A DNA stretch of 64,000 nt from Bacteroides luhongzhouii. Its GTDB lineage: Bacteria > Bacteroidota > Bacteroidia > Bacteroidales > Bacteroidaceae. Numbering within the stretch: position 1 is the first letter of the stretch; each line of letters opens with the position of its first letter. The notes under the pieces are model-generated. The model ran no database searches and was not told the origin of the DNA. It was given only the letters and a program-made list of their open reading frames with translations. The DNA is taken from contig NZ_CP059973.1 in assembly GCF_009193295.2 (NCBI RefSeq), forward strand, positions 682,001 to 746,000. The letters are read 5' to 3'. The translations under genes were made by a program, and so were the position numbers. Shown here piece by piece: positions 8,406 to 18,831 of this stretch.

Positions 8406-9617
8406 ATGAAAATTAAACTACTACTTACAATTCTTTTATTGGCAGAAACAATAACCGCCAATGCACAAAACGCAGAAAAAGAATATTTAAAGAAAGTACT
8501 TACCAATTTAGAAAAGATTGAATCTGCAACCTACTATGTCACCAACGAAAGCTGGCAACCTGGTGATTCAACCGCATTATCTACCTTGCACGGCTTCATT
8601 AAAGAGTACGATAATCCAATGGACTCAACCATAGGAGCAAGTTATGTTTCACTAGATGCCAATGATACAACAAAACTGGAATTTTGTTATGACGGCAACA
8701 TAAGAGCATTACCTTATCACGAAAATAAGAAATTAGCAATTGATGATTTCACATTCAAACCACTTCCTTTCAGGCTAGTAAGTCCTCCATTCTTCAATCA
8801 CGCAAAGAATATCATCAGATATGCACTTACCACTAAGGATCATATTGTAACAGAGTTGAAAGATGAGGGTGATAATTATTATTTTAAATTAGTCATTGAT
8901 GAGAATCAACAGGTTGAGTTCTTTGGAAAAGCTTATCACATGCCACTTCCTCCATTCGATATCGGCAGTACAGCTTCTATTTATGAGTTATGGATCAACA
9001 AATCGAATGACCTGCCTTATAAAAAACGGAGAGAGATGTCGCATGATATTTCCGTTTCAACTTGCTCAAATCTTGCAATCAATAGACACACAATTTACGA
9101 CTTTAACGCGTCTGATTATTTCCCCAAAGATTATGAGATAGTAAAATACAGCGACCTCTACAAGAAAAAAGCAGAACCAACAGCATCCAGTCTTATAGGA
9201 AAAAAAGCTCCCGGCTGGATATTAGAAAATATAGAAGCACAGCCGGTATCATTAGCCGACTACAAAAGCAAAATCATACTAATCAACTTCACAGGCATTG
9301 GTTGTGGTGCCTGTCAGGCAGCCATCCCCTTCTTGAAACAGCTAAAAGAATCATTCACCAGTGAAGAGTTTGAGCTGATTGCAATAGAATCCTGGAGCCG
9401 TAAAGTATCTGCTATCCGAAATTACGCAAAGCGAAAGGAATTGAATTATACCATTCTGAATGCAACAAATGAGGTTATCAAACAATATCAGACCGGTGGT
9501 GCCGCACCTTACTTTTTCATAGTAGACCAAGAACGAATCATACGAAAAGTAATCAGAGGTTATAGTAATGAGAATACAGATAAAGAAATAATAAATGCAA
9601 TAAAAGAACTACTATGA
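8406..9617 (+). CDS. Secreted TlpA-like thioredoxin-fold protein
   Basis: The protein has 403 residues with a Sec signal peptide (MKIKLLLTILLLAETITANA, cleavage near residue 20). About 240 residues of unrecognised sequence lead to a C-terminal thioredoxin-like domain from about residue 265. That domain has a redox motif CGAC (GIGCGACQAAIP) and a cis-proline segment GAAPYFFIVD. Such proteins reduce or isomerise disulfides in the periplasm of Bacteroides; the substrate is unknown. Its stop overlaps the start of the next gene (ATGA), so the two are translationally coupled. Confidence 0.8.
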   Translation: MKIKLLLTILLLAETITANAQNAEKEYLKKVLTNLEKIESATYYVTNESWQPGDSTALSTLHGFIKEYDNPMDSTIGASYVSLDANDTTKLEFCYDGNIRALPYHENKKLAIDDFTFKPLPFRLVSPPFFNHAKNIIRYALTTKDHIVTELKDEGDNYYFKLVIDENQQVEFFGKAYHMPLPPFDIGSTASIYELWINKSNDLPYKKRREMSHDISVSTCSNLAINRHTIYDFNASDYFPKDYEIVKYSDLYKKKAEPTASSLIGKKAPGWILENIEAQPVSLADYKSKIILINFTGIGCGACQAAIPFLKQLKESFTSEEFELIAIESWSRKVSAIRNYAKRKELNYTILNATNEVIKQYQTGGAAPYFFIVDQERIIRKVIRGYSNENTDKEIINAIKELL

Positions 9618-11248
9618 ACATGAACAGACTATTTACTTGTCTTTGTTTGTCCTTGTTATTCAACCTGGCACAAGCACAATTACCCATCCCCGAATATCAG
9701 AAGGGAAAGGCCATTTTAAGTGGCACAATCGCCAATTACCATCCGAATAATAATCTGATATTCAAGATCGGAGCTCCCAATATCGTGATGGGAACAGCCG
9801 AAACTCTTTATCCGACTGTTGAGTCAGACGGAAGCTTTACTATTAATATTCCTCTCTACCATCATACACAAGTACGAATGATGATAGGAAATGCTGATTT
9901 AGTCATTCTGCTAAGTCCCGAAAAAGAAACAAATGTAGCTATCAATCTAAGTAATCCACCAGAAAAACAGTTTGTATTTAGCGGTCAATATGCTACCATT
10001 AACAATGAATGGTGCCAACCGGAACTGATAACAAAGATACCACCTGTTTATAGTGATGGCGACCTATTGGATTCCATTGTAGGCATTAGTGCCAATGAAT
10101 TCAAAAAACGATGTATCAACCAATACAAACGATATGTAACGCACAACAACGCACAGTTACAATTCAGCGAAGACACTCGCACACTCGCCAATCTCTCATG
10201 CGCATTTGATTGCCTGGAAAATCTACAGGCCACCCACTATTGCTTGCAAACTGCTTATCAAAAGAAGGAAAACATTACGCGGGAACAAGCTTTTGCTGCT
10301 TTTCTTGATGTATATTTGCCCGATGATTTCCACAATTATTTGAAGGATTTCCCAGTCAATCACCCTTTAGCACTCTATTGTTATAATTACCGCAATGTAG
10401 TCATGGATTTATATGATACCCACAAAGACCCACTTGCTTACGAAAAAAATCTATTGAAAAATGCACCACTCACTAAAGAGGAACAGACACTTATCCATCA
10501 ATATGAAACGGCTTTCAAAGCAGGTATCTCCTTTCAGCAAGAAAGCGAGCTAATGGCACTTAGTGCAAAATACTTCAAAGAAAATGACCAATTCAGATGG
10601 GAGTCATTCTCCAAAGCTAAAGAACGTCTTAGTAATATCATACAAGACAGCACAAGTTTAATAGTTGACTACATACGGGCAATCTATATGCGTTCCAGTT
10701 TTTACAATTTACAACCTCTGACACCCCGACAAGAGCTCATGGCTTCGGAAATTACCAATCCTATTTTCTTAGGTATCATTCAAGACATGAACCGCCAGAT
10801 GCAACCCCGACAGCAAACGATAACAAAGAAATTCACTATTTGCGAAGCACCACAAGTTCCGGAAAAGGAACTGTTGACTGCTCTCATTACCCGCCACAAA
10901 GGGAAGGTACAGTTTATCGACTTTTGGGCTACCTGGTGCGGTGGCTGCCGGCAAATCATCAAGGAATATGAACCACTAAAGAAAGAAATAGGTGAAGACA
11001 AAGTTGCTTTCATTTACCTCACAGGCCCCAGTTCTATAAAAAAGACTTGGGATATACTAATACAAGACATTGCCGGAGAACATTACTGGCTGAACAAAGA
11101 ACAGTGGGGTTATCTTTGAAATCATTTTCAGATGACGGGATTACCGATGTACCTGATAATAGATAAAAAAGGAAATATCGCAAAACAATTCACCCACGTA
11201 ACAGCCAAAGAGTTGAAAGAGTTGCTAGAGTTAGAAGTCAACAGATAA
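9614..11248 (+). pseudogene. TlpA-like thioredoxin protein interrupted by an in-frame TGA
   Basis: The frame begins MNMNRLFTCLCLSLLFNLAQ (signal peptide) and runs 501 codons to TGA at 11117-11119. It continues open in the same frame for 42 more codons to TAA at 11246-11248. The upstream part holds a DUF-like N-terminal region and a thioredoxin motif CGGC (WATWCGGCRQII). The part after the TGA holds the essential cis-proline strand (TGLPMYLIIDKKGNI). A single base change therefore cuts off the end of the thioredoxin fold. I see no selenocysteine machinery or clear SECIS hairpin, so I call it a recent nonsense pseudogene. A sequencing error is the main alternative. Confidence 0.8.
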
Positions 11249-11457
11249 GGTGCCTAGCTACAAATGCAGGAAACAGGTTCTTCGTCAAATCTGGTGAAAA
11301 GTTGTCCTCTATTCATTTATATAATTCAGTAGATGCCTGTTTTTTCTTATCAAAGCAATCAAAAAAAAGAATAAATATCAACTTGGAAATAAAAAGATAA
11401 AGAATTTATCACCCAATTTGACAAAGAGCCGAAAGCAATGAGAAGTGTGCCAAAACT

Positions 11458-11525
11458 CCTTAATAAACAAAGAATCACCTTTACCACAGATAATTGTGAT
11501 AAAGGTGATTCTTTGTTTATTAAGG
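11458..11525. terminator. Perfect 26-bp inverted repeat between convergent genes
   Basis: Arms at 11458-11483 and 11500-11525 are perfectly complementary over 26 bp around a 16-nt loop, with caaaa and ttttg just outside. It lies between the convergent TlpA pseudogene and waaA and can terminate both. It is unusually long and GC-poor for a terminator and could instead be a relic of a small mobile repeat. The rest of 11249-11574 shows nothing I can name. Confidence 0.7.
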
Positions 11526-11574
11526 TTTTGTATTGCCCTCTTATATCGAATTCACATTGATCTACACTACATAT

Positions 11575-12798
11575 TTAGAAATTAATCATGTGCATTATCT
11601 TCTCTGTAGCACCGGCATTACTAGTCACATAATAACCTGCATTTGTTCCTGTTTCACGCAAGAACAATTCATCCGTCAGGAAACGATCCAGTAAAGTTTT
11701 CAGTTCATCATAATCTTTGATAGAATAAGCGCCTTTTGCTTCGAGCAATTGAACGGCTTCCATAAATTTCTGATACTTCGGTCCGAAAATCACCGGAATA
11801 CCATATACAGCCGCTTCCAATGTGTTATGAATACCGACTCCGAAGCCACCACCGATATAAGCTATTTCGCCATAACGGTAAATAGAAGACAGCAGTCCGA
11901 AGCAGTCTATAATAAGACAATCCGCTTTCAATACATTCCTTTCGTCGGCACGAGTATAGCGCACATACGGACGTTTCAATTTACTGATGATTTCAACCAA
12001 GTGATTCTCGTCGATCACATGCGGAGCAATAATCAGTTTCATTTCCGGATGATTATTGAAATATTCGAGGAATAAGTCTTCGTCAGGTCCCCATGAACTT
12101 CCGGCAACAAAAGTGAAGGAATTGTTTCCTTTAAATTTCTCCACCAACGGGAGCTCTTTCGCTTCTTCACGGATTTGCAATACGCGGTCAAAGCGGGTAT
12201 CTCCCACTACGGTCACACGGCTGATACCGATTTTCGACAAATAACGTTTGGATGCCTCATTCTGAACAAACAGATGATCGAAATCTTTCAATACATTGCG
12301 ATAAGTTCCACCGTACCATTTAAAGAATATTTGCTCGCGGCGGAAGATAGACGATACACTATATACCGGAATACGACGTTTGTGAAGTTCATCCAGATAA
12401 TTCTTCCAAAACTCATATTTGATAAAGAACGCCATGCAAGGATTTGCAATATCCAGGAACTTCTTCACATTCCGCGGTTTATCAAACGGCAGATAGCAGA
12501 CAATATCCGCCCCCCGGTAATGCTTACGCACTTCGTAACCGGAAGGAGAGAAAAATGTCAGCAATATCTTATAGTTAGGATACTTCGCACGAATCATTTC
12601 TATCAGAGGACGTCCTTGTTCAAACTCCCCCAGTGAAGCAGCGTGAAACCAAATATACTGTTCCCCTTTCTCCACTTGCTGCCGCAGGAGTTCATACACC
12701 ACCCAATGCCCTTTCATCATCTTTCGAGGCTTACGGCTAAACGGAGCAGCCAAATGGACGATAAAGTCATAAATGACTATTGCCAGGTCGTAAAGCAT
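11575..12798 (-). CDS. waaA: 3-deoxy-D-manno-octulosonic acid transferase (Kdo transferase)
   Basis: The protein has 407 residues and is a GT30-family GT-B glycosyltransferase. An N-terminal membrane anchor (MLYDLAIVIYDFIVHLAAPF) is followed by the family segment WFHAASLGEFEQGRPLIE. The C-terminal nucleotide-sugar domain contains AYIGGGFGVGIHNTLEAA. WaaA adds Kdo from CMP-Kdo to lipid A precursor at the inner-membrane cytosolic face. It follows gltX after 13 bp on the same strand. Confidence 0.94.
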   Translation of the reverse strand: MLYDLAIVIYDFIVHLAAPFSRKPRKMMKGHWVVYELLRQQVEKGEQYIWFHAASLGEFEQGRPLIEMIRAKYPNYKILLTFFSPSGYEVRKHYRGADIVCYLPFDKPRNVKKFLDIANPCMAFFIKYEFWKNYLDELHKRRIPVYSVSSIFRREQIFFKWYGGTYRNVLKDFDHLFVQNEASKRYLSKIGISRVTVVGDTRFDRVLQIREEAKELPLVEKFKGNNSFTFVAGSSWGPDEDLFLEYFNNHPEMKLIIAPHVIDENHLVEIISKLKRPYVRYTRADERNVLKADCLIIDCFGLLSSIYRYGEIAYIGGGFGVGIHNTLEAAVYGIPVIFGPKYQKFMEAVQLLEAKGAYSIKDYDELKTLLDRFLTDELFLRETGTNAGYYVTSNAGATEKIMHMINF

Positions 12799-12811
12799 AG
12801 TACTGTGCCGA

Positions 12812-14329
12812 TTACTTCAAAATCTCTACAGCCCGCTTCATACGAGCCACTGTCTCTTCTTTACCCAATACCCAAGAAATGTCGAACATGTGTGGTCCTT
12901 TTCCTTCACCGACCAATGTCAGACGGAAAGCATTCATGATATTACCCGTATGGTAACCCATCTTTTCAATCCAGTCCATAACGACTTTTTCCTGTCCTTC
13001 AATACTAAAGTCTTCAATGCCGGCAATCACCTCTGCCAATTCGGTCATACATTTTGCAGAGTCTTCTTTCCAACGTTTCTTCACCGTCTTTTCATCATAT
13101 TCGGTAGGAGCAACGAAGAAGAAGCTACATACGTCCCACAGTTCTTTAATGAAACTTACACGATCTTTCATCATGCCAACCACAGTTACTACCTTTTCAA
13201 AAGGAGCTTCCACCCCATGTTCTTTCAGGAAAGGCAAAAACAGTTCCGCAATTTCTTCGTTAGGTTTCTGCTGTATATATTGATGGTTGAACCATATTCC
13301 TTTTTTAAAGTCGAACTTGGCACCCGACTTGCTACAACGGTGAAGATCAAACAATTTAATCAATTCGTCCATTGACATCACTTCCTGGTCATTGCCCGGA
13401 TTCCATCCCAATAAAGCCAGGAAATTAATCACCGCTTCCGGCAAATAACCCGATTCACGATAACCTGAAGAGATTTCTCCCGATTTCGGATCGTGCCATT
13501 CCAATGGGAATACAGGGAATCCGAGACGGTCACCGTCACGTTTGCTTAATTTTCCATTGCCTTCCGGTTTCAGCAATAAAGGCAGGTGAGCAAATTCCGG
13601 CATTGTATCTTCCCACCCGAAAGCACGGTACAATAACACATGCAAAGGAGCGGAAGGCAACCATTCTTCACCACGAATCACGTGAGAAACTTCCATCAAA
13701 TGGTCGTCCACTATATTTGCCAGATGGTAAGTAGGCAGTTCATCAGCCGATTTATAAAGCACTTTATCATCCAGAATAGATGAGTTGATAATTACTTCGC
13801 CACGAATCATGTCATTCACATGTACGTCTTCATTCGGTTCAATTTTGAAACGAACGACGTATTGTTTGCCTTCAGCAATCAGTGCATCCACTTCTTCCTT
13901 CGGCATGGTTAATGAGTTGCGCATCATTCCGCGAGTAGATGCGTCATATTGGAAGTTAGCAATTTCGGCACGCTTAGCGTCCAGTTCCTCCGGAGTATCA
14001 AAAGCGATGTATGCTTTTCCATTTTCCAGCAAAATCCGCACATATTTCTTGTAGATTTCGCGGCGCTCCGACTGACGGTACGGACCACACTCACCACCGA
14101 AACTCACTCCTTCATCAAAGTGGATACCCAACCACTTAAAAGATTCGAGTATATACTCTTCCGCTCCCGGAACAAACCGGTTAGAGTCAGTATCTTCAAT
14201 ACGAAATATCAAGTCTCCGCCGTGTTGACGTGCAAATAGATAATTATACAAAGCTGTACGCACACCACCGATGTGCAATGCTCCCGTAGGACTTGGAGCA
14301 AAACGAACTCTTACTTTTCTTTCTGCCAT
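12812..14329 (-). CDS. gltX: Glutamyl-tRNA synthetase
   Basis: The protein has 505 residues and is a class I synthetase. The HIGH motif appears as [19 protein letters not shown] near residue 13 and the KMSKS motif as KLSKRDG near residue 260. It charges tRNA-Glu. A -7 element TAATTTTG lies on the minus strand at 14358-14365. The gene is divergent from pgpH and followed by waaA. Confidence 0.97.
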   Translation of the reverse strand: MAERKVRVRFAPSPTGALHIGGVRTALYNYLFARQHGGDLIFRIEDTDSNRFVPGAEEYILESFKWLGIHFDEGVSFGGECGPYRQSERREIYKKYVRILLENGKAYIAFDTPEELDAKRAEIANFQYDASTRGMMRNSLTMPKEEVDALIAEGKQYVVRFKIEPNEDVHVNDMIRGEVIINSSILDDKVLYKSADELPTYHLANIVDDHLMEVSHVIRGEEWLPSAPLHVLLYRAFGWEDTMPEFAHLPLLLKPEGNGKLSKRDGDRLGFPVFPLEWHDPKSGEISSGYRESGYLPEAVINFLALLGWNPGNDQEVMSMDELIKLFDLHRCSKSGAKFDFKKGIWFNHQYIQQKPNEEIAELFLPFLKEHGVEAPFEKVVTVVGMMKDRVSFIKELWDVCSFFFVAPTEYDEKTVKKRWKEDSAKCMTELAEVIAGIEDFSIEGQEKVVMDWIEKMGYHTGNIMNAFRLTLVGEGKGPHMFDISWVLGKEETVARMKRAVEILK

Positions 14330-14423
14330 AATTTGGGTTAGTATAGGTAAATCGTGGCAAAATTAAACCTTTTTTTCCACACTATTGTTTTTTTTTGTAC
14401 TTTTCGCAAAAATTTCAGTGGAT

Positions 14424-16496
14424 ATGGAACATTTGAAGAAGAAAAAAAGTTTTTCATGGAGAGATTTACTATATAAATCACTGCTATTTGTGAGCACTGT
14501 GACGCTAATTGTCTATTTCCTGCCACGTGACGGAAAATTCAATTACCAGTTTGATATCAATAAGCCTTGGAAATACGGGCAGCTAATAGCTACTTTCGAC
14601 TTTCCTATTTATAAAGACGACGCGGTAGTCAAAAGAGAACAGGACAGTCTGATGGCTTTCTTCCAGCCATACTATCAATTGAATAAAGAAATTGAGAAAG
14701 ACGCAATCGCCAAGTTGAAAGAGAATTACCACACTAATCTGAAAGGTATTCTTCCTTCCATCGATTATTTGCGGTACATCGAGCGTACCTTAAAAGAAAT
14801 CTATCAGGCTGGTATCGTATCGACAGAGAATATACAGCAACTTCAAAAAGACAGCACTTCATCCGTCATGGTGATTGACGACAAACTAGCCAACCCGCAG
14901 GCCACCGGAAACATTTACACGGTAAAGAAAGCGTATGAACACCTGTTGACAGCTGACTCGACCCATTTCAACCGGGAAGTATTAAGACAATGCGCGCTGA
15001 ACGAATACATTACTCCCAACCTCACTTTTGACGAAGAACGCACCCAGACCGCCAAAGAGGAGATATTAAATAATTATTCTTGGGCAAACGGACTGGTAGT
15101 CAGCGGGCAGAAGATTATTGACCGTGGAGAAATCATTAGTCCGCAGACCTATAACATCCTCGAATCATTGCGCAAAGAATCCATCAAACGCAACAAGTCT
15201 ATGGGACAAAACCGTTTGATTCTCGGTGGTCAGATTCTGTTTGTGGGCATGTTGATGCTTTGTTTCATGCTCTATCTCGATTTATTCCGGAAAGACTATT
15301 ATCAGCGGAAAGGCAGTCTGTCGCTACTATTCACCCTGATTGTGTTCTACAGCGTCATAACGGCTTTCATGGTGACACATAATATATTTAATGTGTACAT
15401 CATCCCCTATGCGATGCTACCGATTATCATTCGTGTCTTTCTTGACTCAAGAACCGCTTTCCTGACGCATGTCATCACTATATTGATATGCTCCATCTCC
15501 TTGCGCTTCCCTCATGAGTTTATTCTAACGCAGTTAGCGGCCGGATTAGTGGCGATATTCAGCCTAAGGGAACTATCGCAGAGATCCCAGCTTTTCCGAA
15601 CGGCCTTATTAGTGATACTGACTTATGCAGCCATTTATTTCGCTTTCGAACTGATGACGGAGAATGGTCTTTCCACCGACTTTTCGAAGTTGAACATACG
15701 CATGTACACTTACTTCATCATTAACGGAATCCTGTTATTATTCACTTATCCTTTATTATTCTTATTGGAAAAGACTTTCGGATTTACTTCCAATGTAACT
15801 TTGGTGGAACTTTCTAATATCAATAACGATCTTTTGCGGCAGATGTCTGAAACGGTTCCCGGAACCTTCCAACATTCCATGCAGGTGGCTAATCTGGCAG
15901 CCGAAGCCGCCATCCGGATTGGAGCAAAAAGTCAGTTAGTACGTACGGGAGCTTTATATCACGATATCGGGAAGATGGAAAATCCGGCTTTCTTTACGGA
16001 AAATCAGTCGGGAGGGGTTAATCCGCATAAGAATCTGAATTACGAACAAAGTGCACAGGTCGTTATCAGTCATGTGACGGATGGATTGAAGCTGGCGGAT
16101 AAACACAATCTGCCTAAAGCGGTCAAAGATTTTATTAGTACCCACCACGGACGGGGAAAAACTAAATATTTCTATATTTCCTGGAAAAACGAGCATCCGG
16201 ACGAAGAGCCGAATGAAGAATTATTCACTTATCCCGGTCCGAATCCGTTTACCAAAGAGCAGGCTATCCTGATGATGGCAGATGCCGTGGAAGCTGCCTC
16301 ACGCAGTCTTCCGGAATATACGGAAGAAACAATCAGCAACCTGGTCGACAAGATTATCGACTCACAGGTTACTGAAGGTTACTTTAAGGAATGTCCTATC
16401 ACTTTCAAGGATATAGCAACAGTGAAAGCTGTATTCAAGGAAAAACTAAAGATTGCTTATCATACCCGGATCAGCTATCCGGAGTTAAAGAAGTAA
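14424..16496 (+). CDS. pgpH: 7TM-HD domain c-di-AMP phosphodiesterase (PgpH-like)
   Basis: The protein is about 690 residues. A first membrane segment near residue 20 is followed by a large extracytoplasmic 7TMR-HDED region to about residue 270. Seven membrane helices follow, then a cytosolic HD domain (FQHSMQVANLAAEAA, ALYHDIGKMENP, STHHGRGKT). PgpH proteins hydrolyse c-di-AMP. The start is the ATG at 14424 (MEHLKKKK), which fits the family; the frame extends 13 codons further. Its 3' end overlaps the convergent phosphatase gene by 26 bp. Confidence 0.9.
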   Translation: MEHLKKKKSFSWRDLLYKSLLFVSTVTLIVYFLPRDGKFNYQFDINKPWKYGQLIATFDFPIYKDDAVVKREQDSLMAFFQPYYQLNKEIEKDAIAKLKENYHTNLKGILPSIDYLRYIERTLKEIYQAGIVSTENIQQLQKDSTSSVMVIDDKLANPQATGNIYTVKKAYEHLLTADSTHFNREVLRQCALNEYITPNLTFDEERTQTAKEEILNNYSWANGLVVSGQKIIDRGEIISPQTYNILESLRKESIKRNKSMGQNRLILGGQILFVGMLMLCFMLYLDLFRKDYYQRKGSLSLLFTLIVFYSVITAFMVTHNIFNVYIIPYAMLPIIIRVFLDSRTAFLTHVITILICSISLRFPHEFILTQLAAGLVAIFSLRELSQRSQLFRTALLVILTYAAIYFAFELMTENGLSTDFSKLNIRMYTYFIINGILLLFTYPLLFLLEKTFGFTSNVTLVELSNINNDLLRQMSETVPGTFQHSMQVANLAAEAAIRIGAKSQLVRTGALYHDIGKMENPAFFTENQSGGVNPHKNLNYEQSAQVVISHVTDGLKLADKHNLPKAVKDFISTHHGRGKTKYFYISWKNEHPDEEPNEELFTYPGPNPFTKEQAILMMADAVEAASRSLPEYTEETISNLVDKIIDSQVTEGYFKECPITFKDIATVKAVFKEKLKIAYHTRISYPELKK

Positions 16497-16941
16497 GCAG
16501 ACCGGCGCAAGCGTCTTCCAAAACATCCAATACATATTCAAATCCTTCGGCCCCTCCATAATAGGGGTCGGGGACATGATCCGCGGGAATACGAGTGCAG
16601 TACTCCGTCATGCGATGAATCTTCTTCCATTCTTCGGGAGAAGGCGCTTTGTCTTTCAGATCGTCTATGTTCCGATCATCCATACCGATTATCAAATCAA
16701 AATGGTAGAAATCTTCTGTACGGACGGGACGCGAACGATGCACCAGTTGATATCCGCGACGGGCCGCGTGAGCACGCATCCGGCTATCCGGCAGTTCACC
16801 CTGATGATAAGACAGGATTCCGGCGGAATCTATCACAAATTCGTTTTCCAGTCCCGCTTCTTTTATCAAATGAAGCATCACGCCTTCAGCCGTAGAACTA
16901 CGGCAGATATTTCCAAGGCAGACAAACAATATCTTTTTCAT
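16471..16941 (-). CDS. Low-molecular-weight protein tyrosine phosphatase
   Basis: The protein has 156 residues with the P-loop C-x5-R at residues 8-14 (VCLGNICRSSTAEG) and the acid-loop DPYYGG near residue 122. Catalysis goes through a cysteinyl-phosphate. In bacteria these enzymes act on tyrosine kinases of polysaccharide synthesis or other substrates; no kinase is adjacent. The gene is convergent with and overlaps pgpH. Confidence 0.93.
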   Translation of the reverse strand: MKKILFVCLGNICRSSTAEGVMLHLIKEAGLENEFVIDSAGILSYHQGELPDSRMRAHAARRGYQLVHRSRPVRTEDFYHFDLIIGMDDRNIDDLKDKAPSPEEWKKIHRMTEYCTRIPADHVPDPYYGGAEGFEYVLDVLEDACAGLLTSLTPDS

Positions 16942-16983
16942 AATTTCACTTTTAACAGATTCAAGAATAAGTCAAATGATAAT

Positions 16984-18780
16984 TTAAAAGGCATTCAGTA
17001 TCTGATTTGCCCGATTCACGGTCACTGCTGCCGGAGTTTCCGGCATACTACCCAAGTTGAATGGAGCAAGCATTTTCTCTATTTTCTTTAATCCGGCTTT
17101 ATTTCCCTTTTTCTCAAATTCCTGACGGAGGATATTTATTTTCTCATGCGCCTGTATTCCTTCAATCAAACGTTCGAAACGGATACAACTACGAGCTCCC
17201 GGATATACAAGATAAGTATCTCCACCTGCCCAACTACGGAAACGGGAATCGAGCAGCGGTTCCAATGGCCAGCTGTTGTATGCCCAACGCAAATAACCAT
17301 CCAGATGTTTCTTAGAAGAATAATAACTCATCCAGACAGCTTCTGCAGGATCAGAGAAAGTAAATGTATTGGGGTGAGCTTCCGTACAGCAGGTGTAATA
17401 GTTGGTACGTTTGTTTTCTGCCACGCGACGGAGACGTACTTCTTCCGGGAAGTTCTGTCCGATTACAATACAGTAATCATATAGATCGGACTCAATCTCC
17501 GCATGGTAATTTCCGGCCAAGGAAACTTTAAAATCCGGATCTGCTTTACGAATCACCTTCAAAGTCTTCTGCATCACTTCCATCGGACGCTCATCCATTG
17601 CTATAGTACAGATATCGAACCATCCTTTTTCTTTCAGATGCTTGGAGAAAGATGAAAGCATTGCTACCCACATTTCCTCGTAGACCTCTTCACCCGGTGC
17701 TGTTTTCACAAATTTCAGAGAGTTGGTTGCCTGGTCGTAATATTGGAATGACAACTCCCAAGGAACCATCGAATAACAGTTAATCTGTTTGTCAATCCCC
17801 ACACTCATCATAAATTCTACCCAACGGTCGAAAATGGTATAGTCAAAAGACCATGTGCCGTCCGCCCGTTTCATCCAAGTAACCATTGTATCAAAATAAT
17901 CTTCCGTCTGACCGTTCCAAGGTTTGTGCGTCAAAGTAGCCGTGATAATCTTTTGTCCGGCGTCTGCCAGCATTTTCATCAAAGGACGCATGGCGTCTAA
18001 ATGCTCCTGACTCCATAAAGGAACCTGATAGTAACGTGCCACTGCATAAGGACTTTGCCACAAATCCAAGTGGTAAGCCCACTCCGAAGGTGGAGGAAGT
18101 TCACGGGAAGAAACGGTAATTTCCAGATTCAGGCGTTGCAACAGACGAGAGCCGTCGTTGATAAACAACTCCCCTTTATACGTTCCGGGAACAGCCGATT
18201 GAGGAATCCAGCACTGCACCCAGACAGGCTGAACTGTGCGAACAGGCAAAGGCATCGCTTTCAGGTTGGTATCAATAGGGTCGGCCACCAATAATGAATC
18301 ATAATCTATCGCTTTCCGATATCCGCAGGCACCTCTGCCGTCCTTGTTCAATTCGTCCGTCATCACATAACGCACAAAACCACCGGTAAATGCATCCTGA
18401 GGAAGAATGTTTCCTTTCTTGTCTTTGAAATCACCAAAACTAAAATTCAGGTCTTTCAGTTCTACGCCTGTCCATACAACCGCTTGCGCGTTCACACGTT
18501 CACCACGCCAGCCTTTCAAAACAACCGTTTGCTGGTTCCTCAACAGGGGAAGCCTATGTTTTGCGTATCGGACGTCTGTTGTGCCCCAAGATACTTGTGT
18601 TGTTGTCACTCCCGCCCATTCTTTATCAGAAGGCGCAACAGGATCAGACAATTCCTGATAAGTCAGTAGAGGGAACTTCGGTTGTCCTGTCGGAACGCCA
18701 CATTGAGTGACTCCTTGCTGGGCAAAAACAGCGCCCACGCTAAAGAGACAAGTCAGGGTAAAAATAGTAAGTCGTTTCAT
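16984..18780 (-). CDS. Secreted GH123/DUF4091-family glycosidase
   Basis: The protein has 598 residues with a signal peptide (MKRLTIFTLTCLFSVGAVFA). A beta-sandwich-like N-terminal region is followed by a DUF4091/GH123 catalytic barrel. The adjacent acidic pair in CTIAMDERPMEVMQ matches the Asp-Glu pair used by GH123 beta-N-acetylgalactosaminidases in substrate-assisted catalysis. The family assignment is good; the exact substrate is inference, with glycolipid or mucin GalNAc residues as the likely targets. No SusC/SusD pair is adjacent, which is unusual for a Bacteroides glycan enzyme. Confidence 0.8.
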   Translation of the reverse strand: MKRLTIFTLTCLFSVGAVFAQQGVTQCGVPTGQPKFPLLTYQELSDPVAPSDKEWAGVTTTQVSWGTTDVRYAKHRLPLLRNQQTVVLKGWRGERVNAQAVVWTGVELKDLNFSFGDFKDKKGNILPQDAFTGGFVRYVMTDELNKDGRGACGYRKAIDYDSLLVADPIDTNLKAMPLPVRTVQPVWVQCWIPQSAVPGTYKGELFINDGSRLLQRLNLEITVSSRELPPPSEWAYHLDLWQSPYAVARYYQVPLWSQEHLDAMRPLMKMLADAGQKIITATLTHKPWNGQTEDYFDTMVTWMKRADGTWSFDYTIFDRWVEFMMSVGIDKQINCYSMVPWELSFQYYDQATNSLKFVKTAPGEEVYEEMWVAMLSSFSKHLKEKGWFDICTIAMDERPMEVMQKTLKVIRKADPDFKVSLAGNYHAEIESDLYDYCIVIGQNFPEEVRLRRVAENKRTNYYTCCTEAHPNTFTFSDPAEAVWMSYYSSKKHLDGYLRWAYNSWPLEPLLDSRFRSWAGGDTYLVYPGARSCIRFERLIEGIQAHEKINILRQEFEKKGNKAGLKKIEKMLAPFNLGSMPETPAAVTVNRANQILNAF

Positions 18781-18831
18781 GGTTAGTTAATTAAATGATT
18801 AAAGGTTATTATTAGGGGGAAAATTATTGAA

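Noticed and set aside
11117..11160. Selenocysteine at the in-frame TGA
   Set aside because: Only a weak TGAAA/TTTCA pairing follows and no selenoprotein machinery is visible; a nonsense change is simpler.
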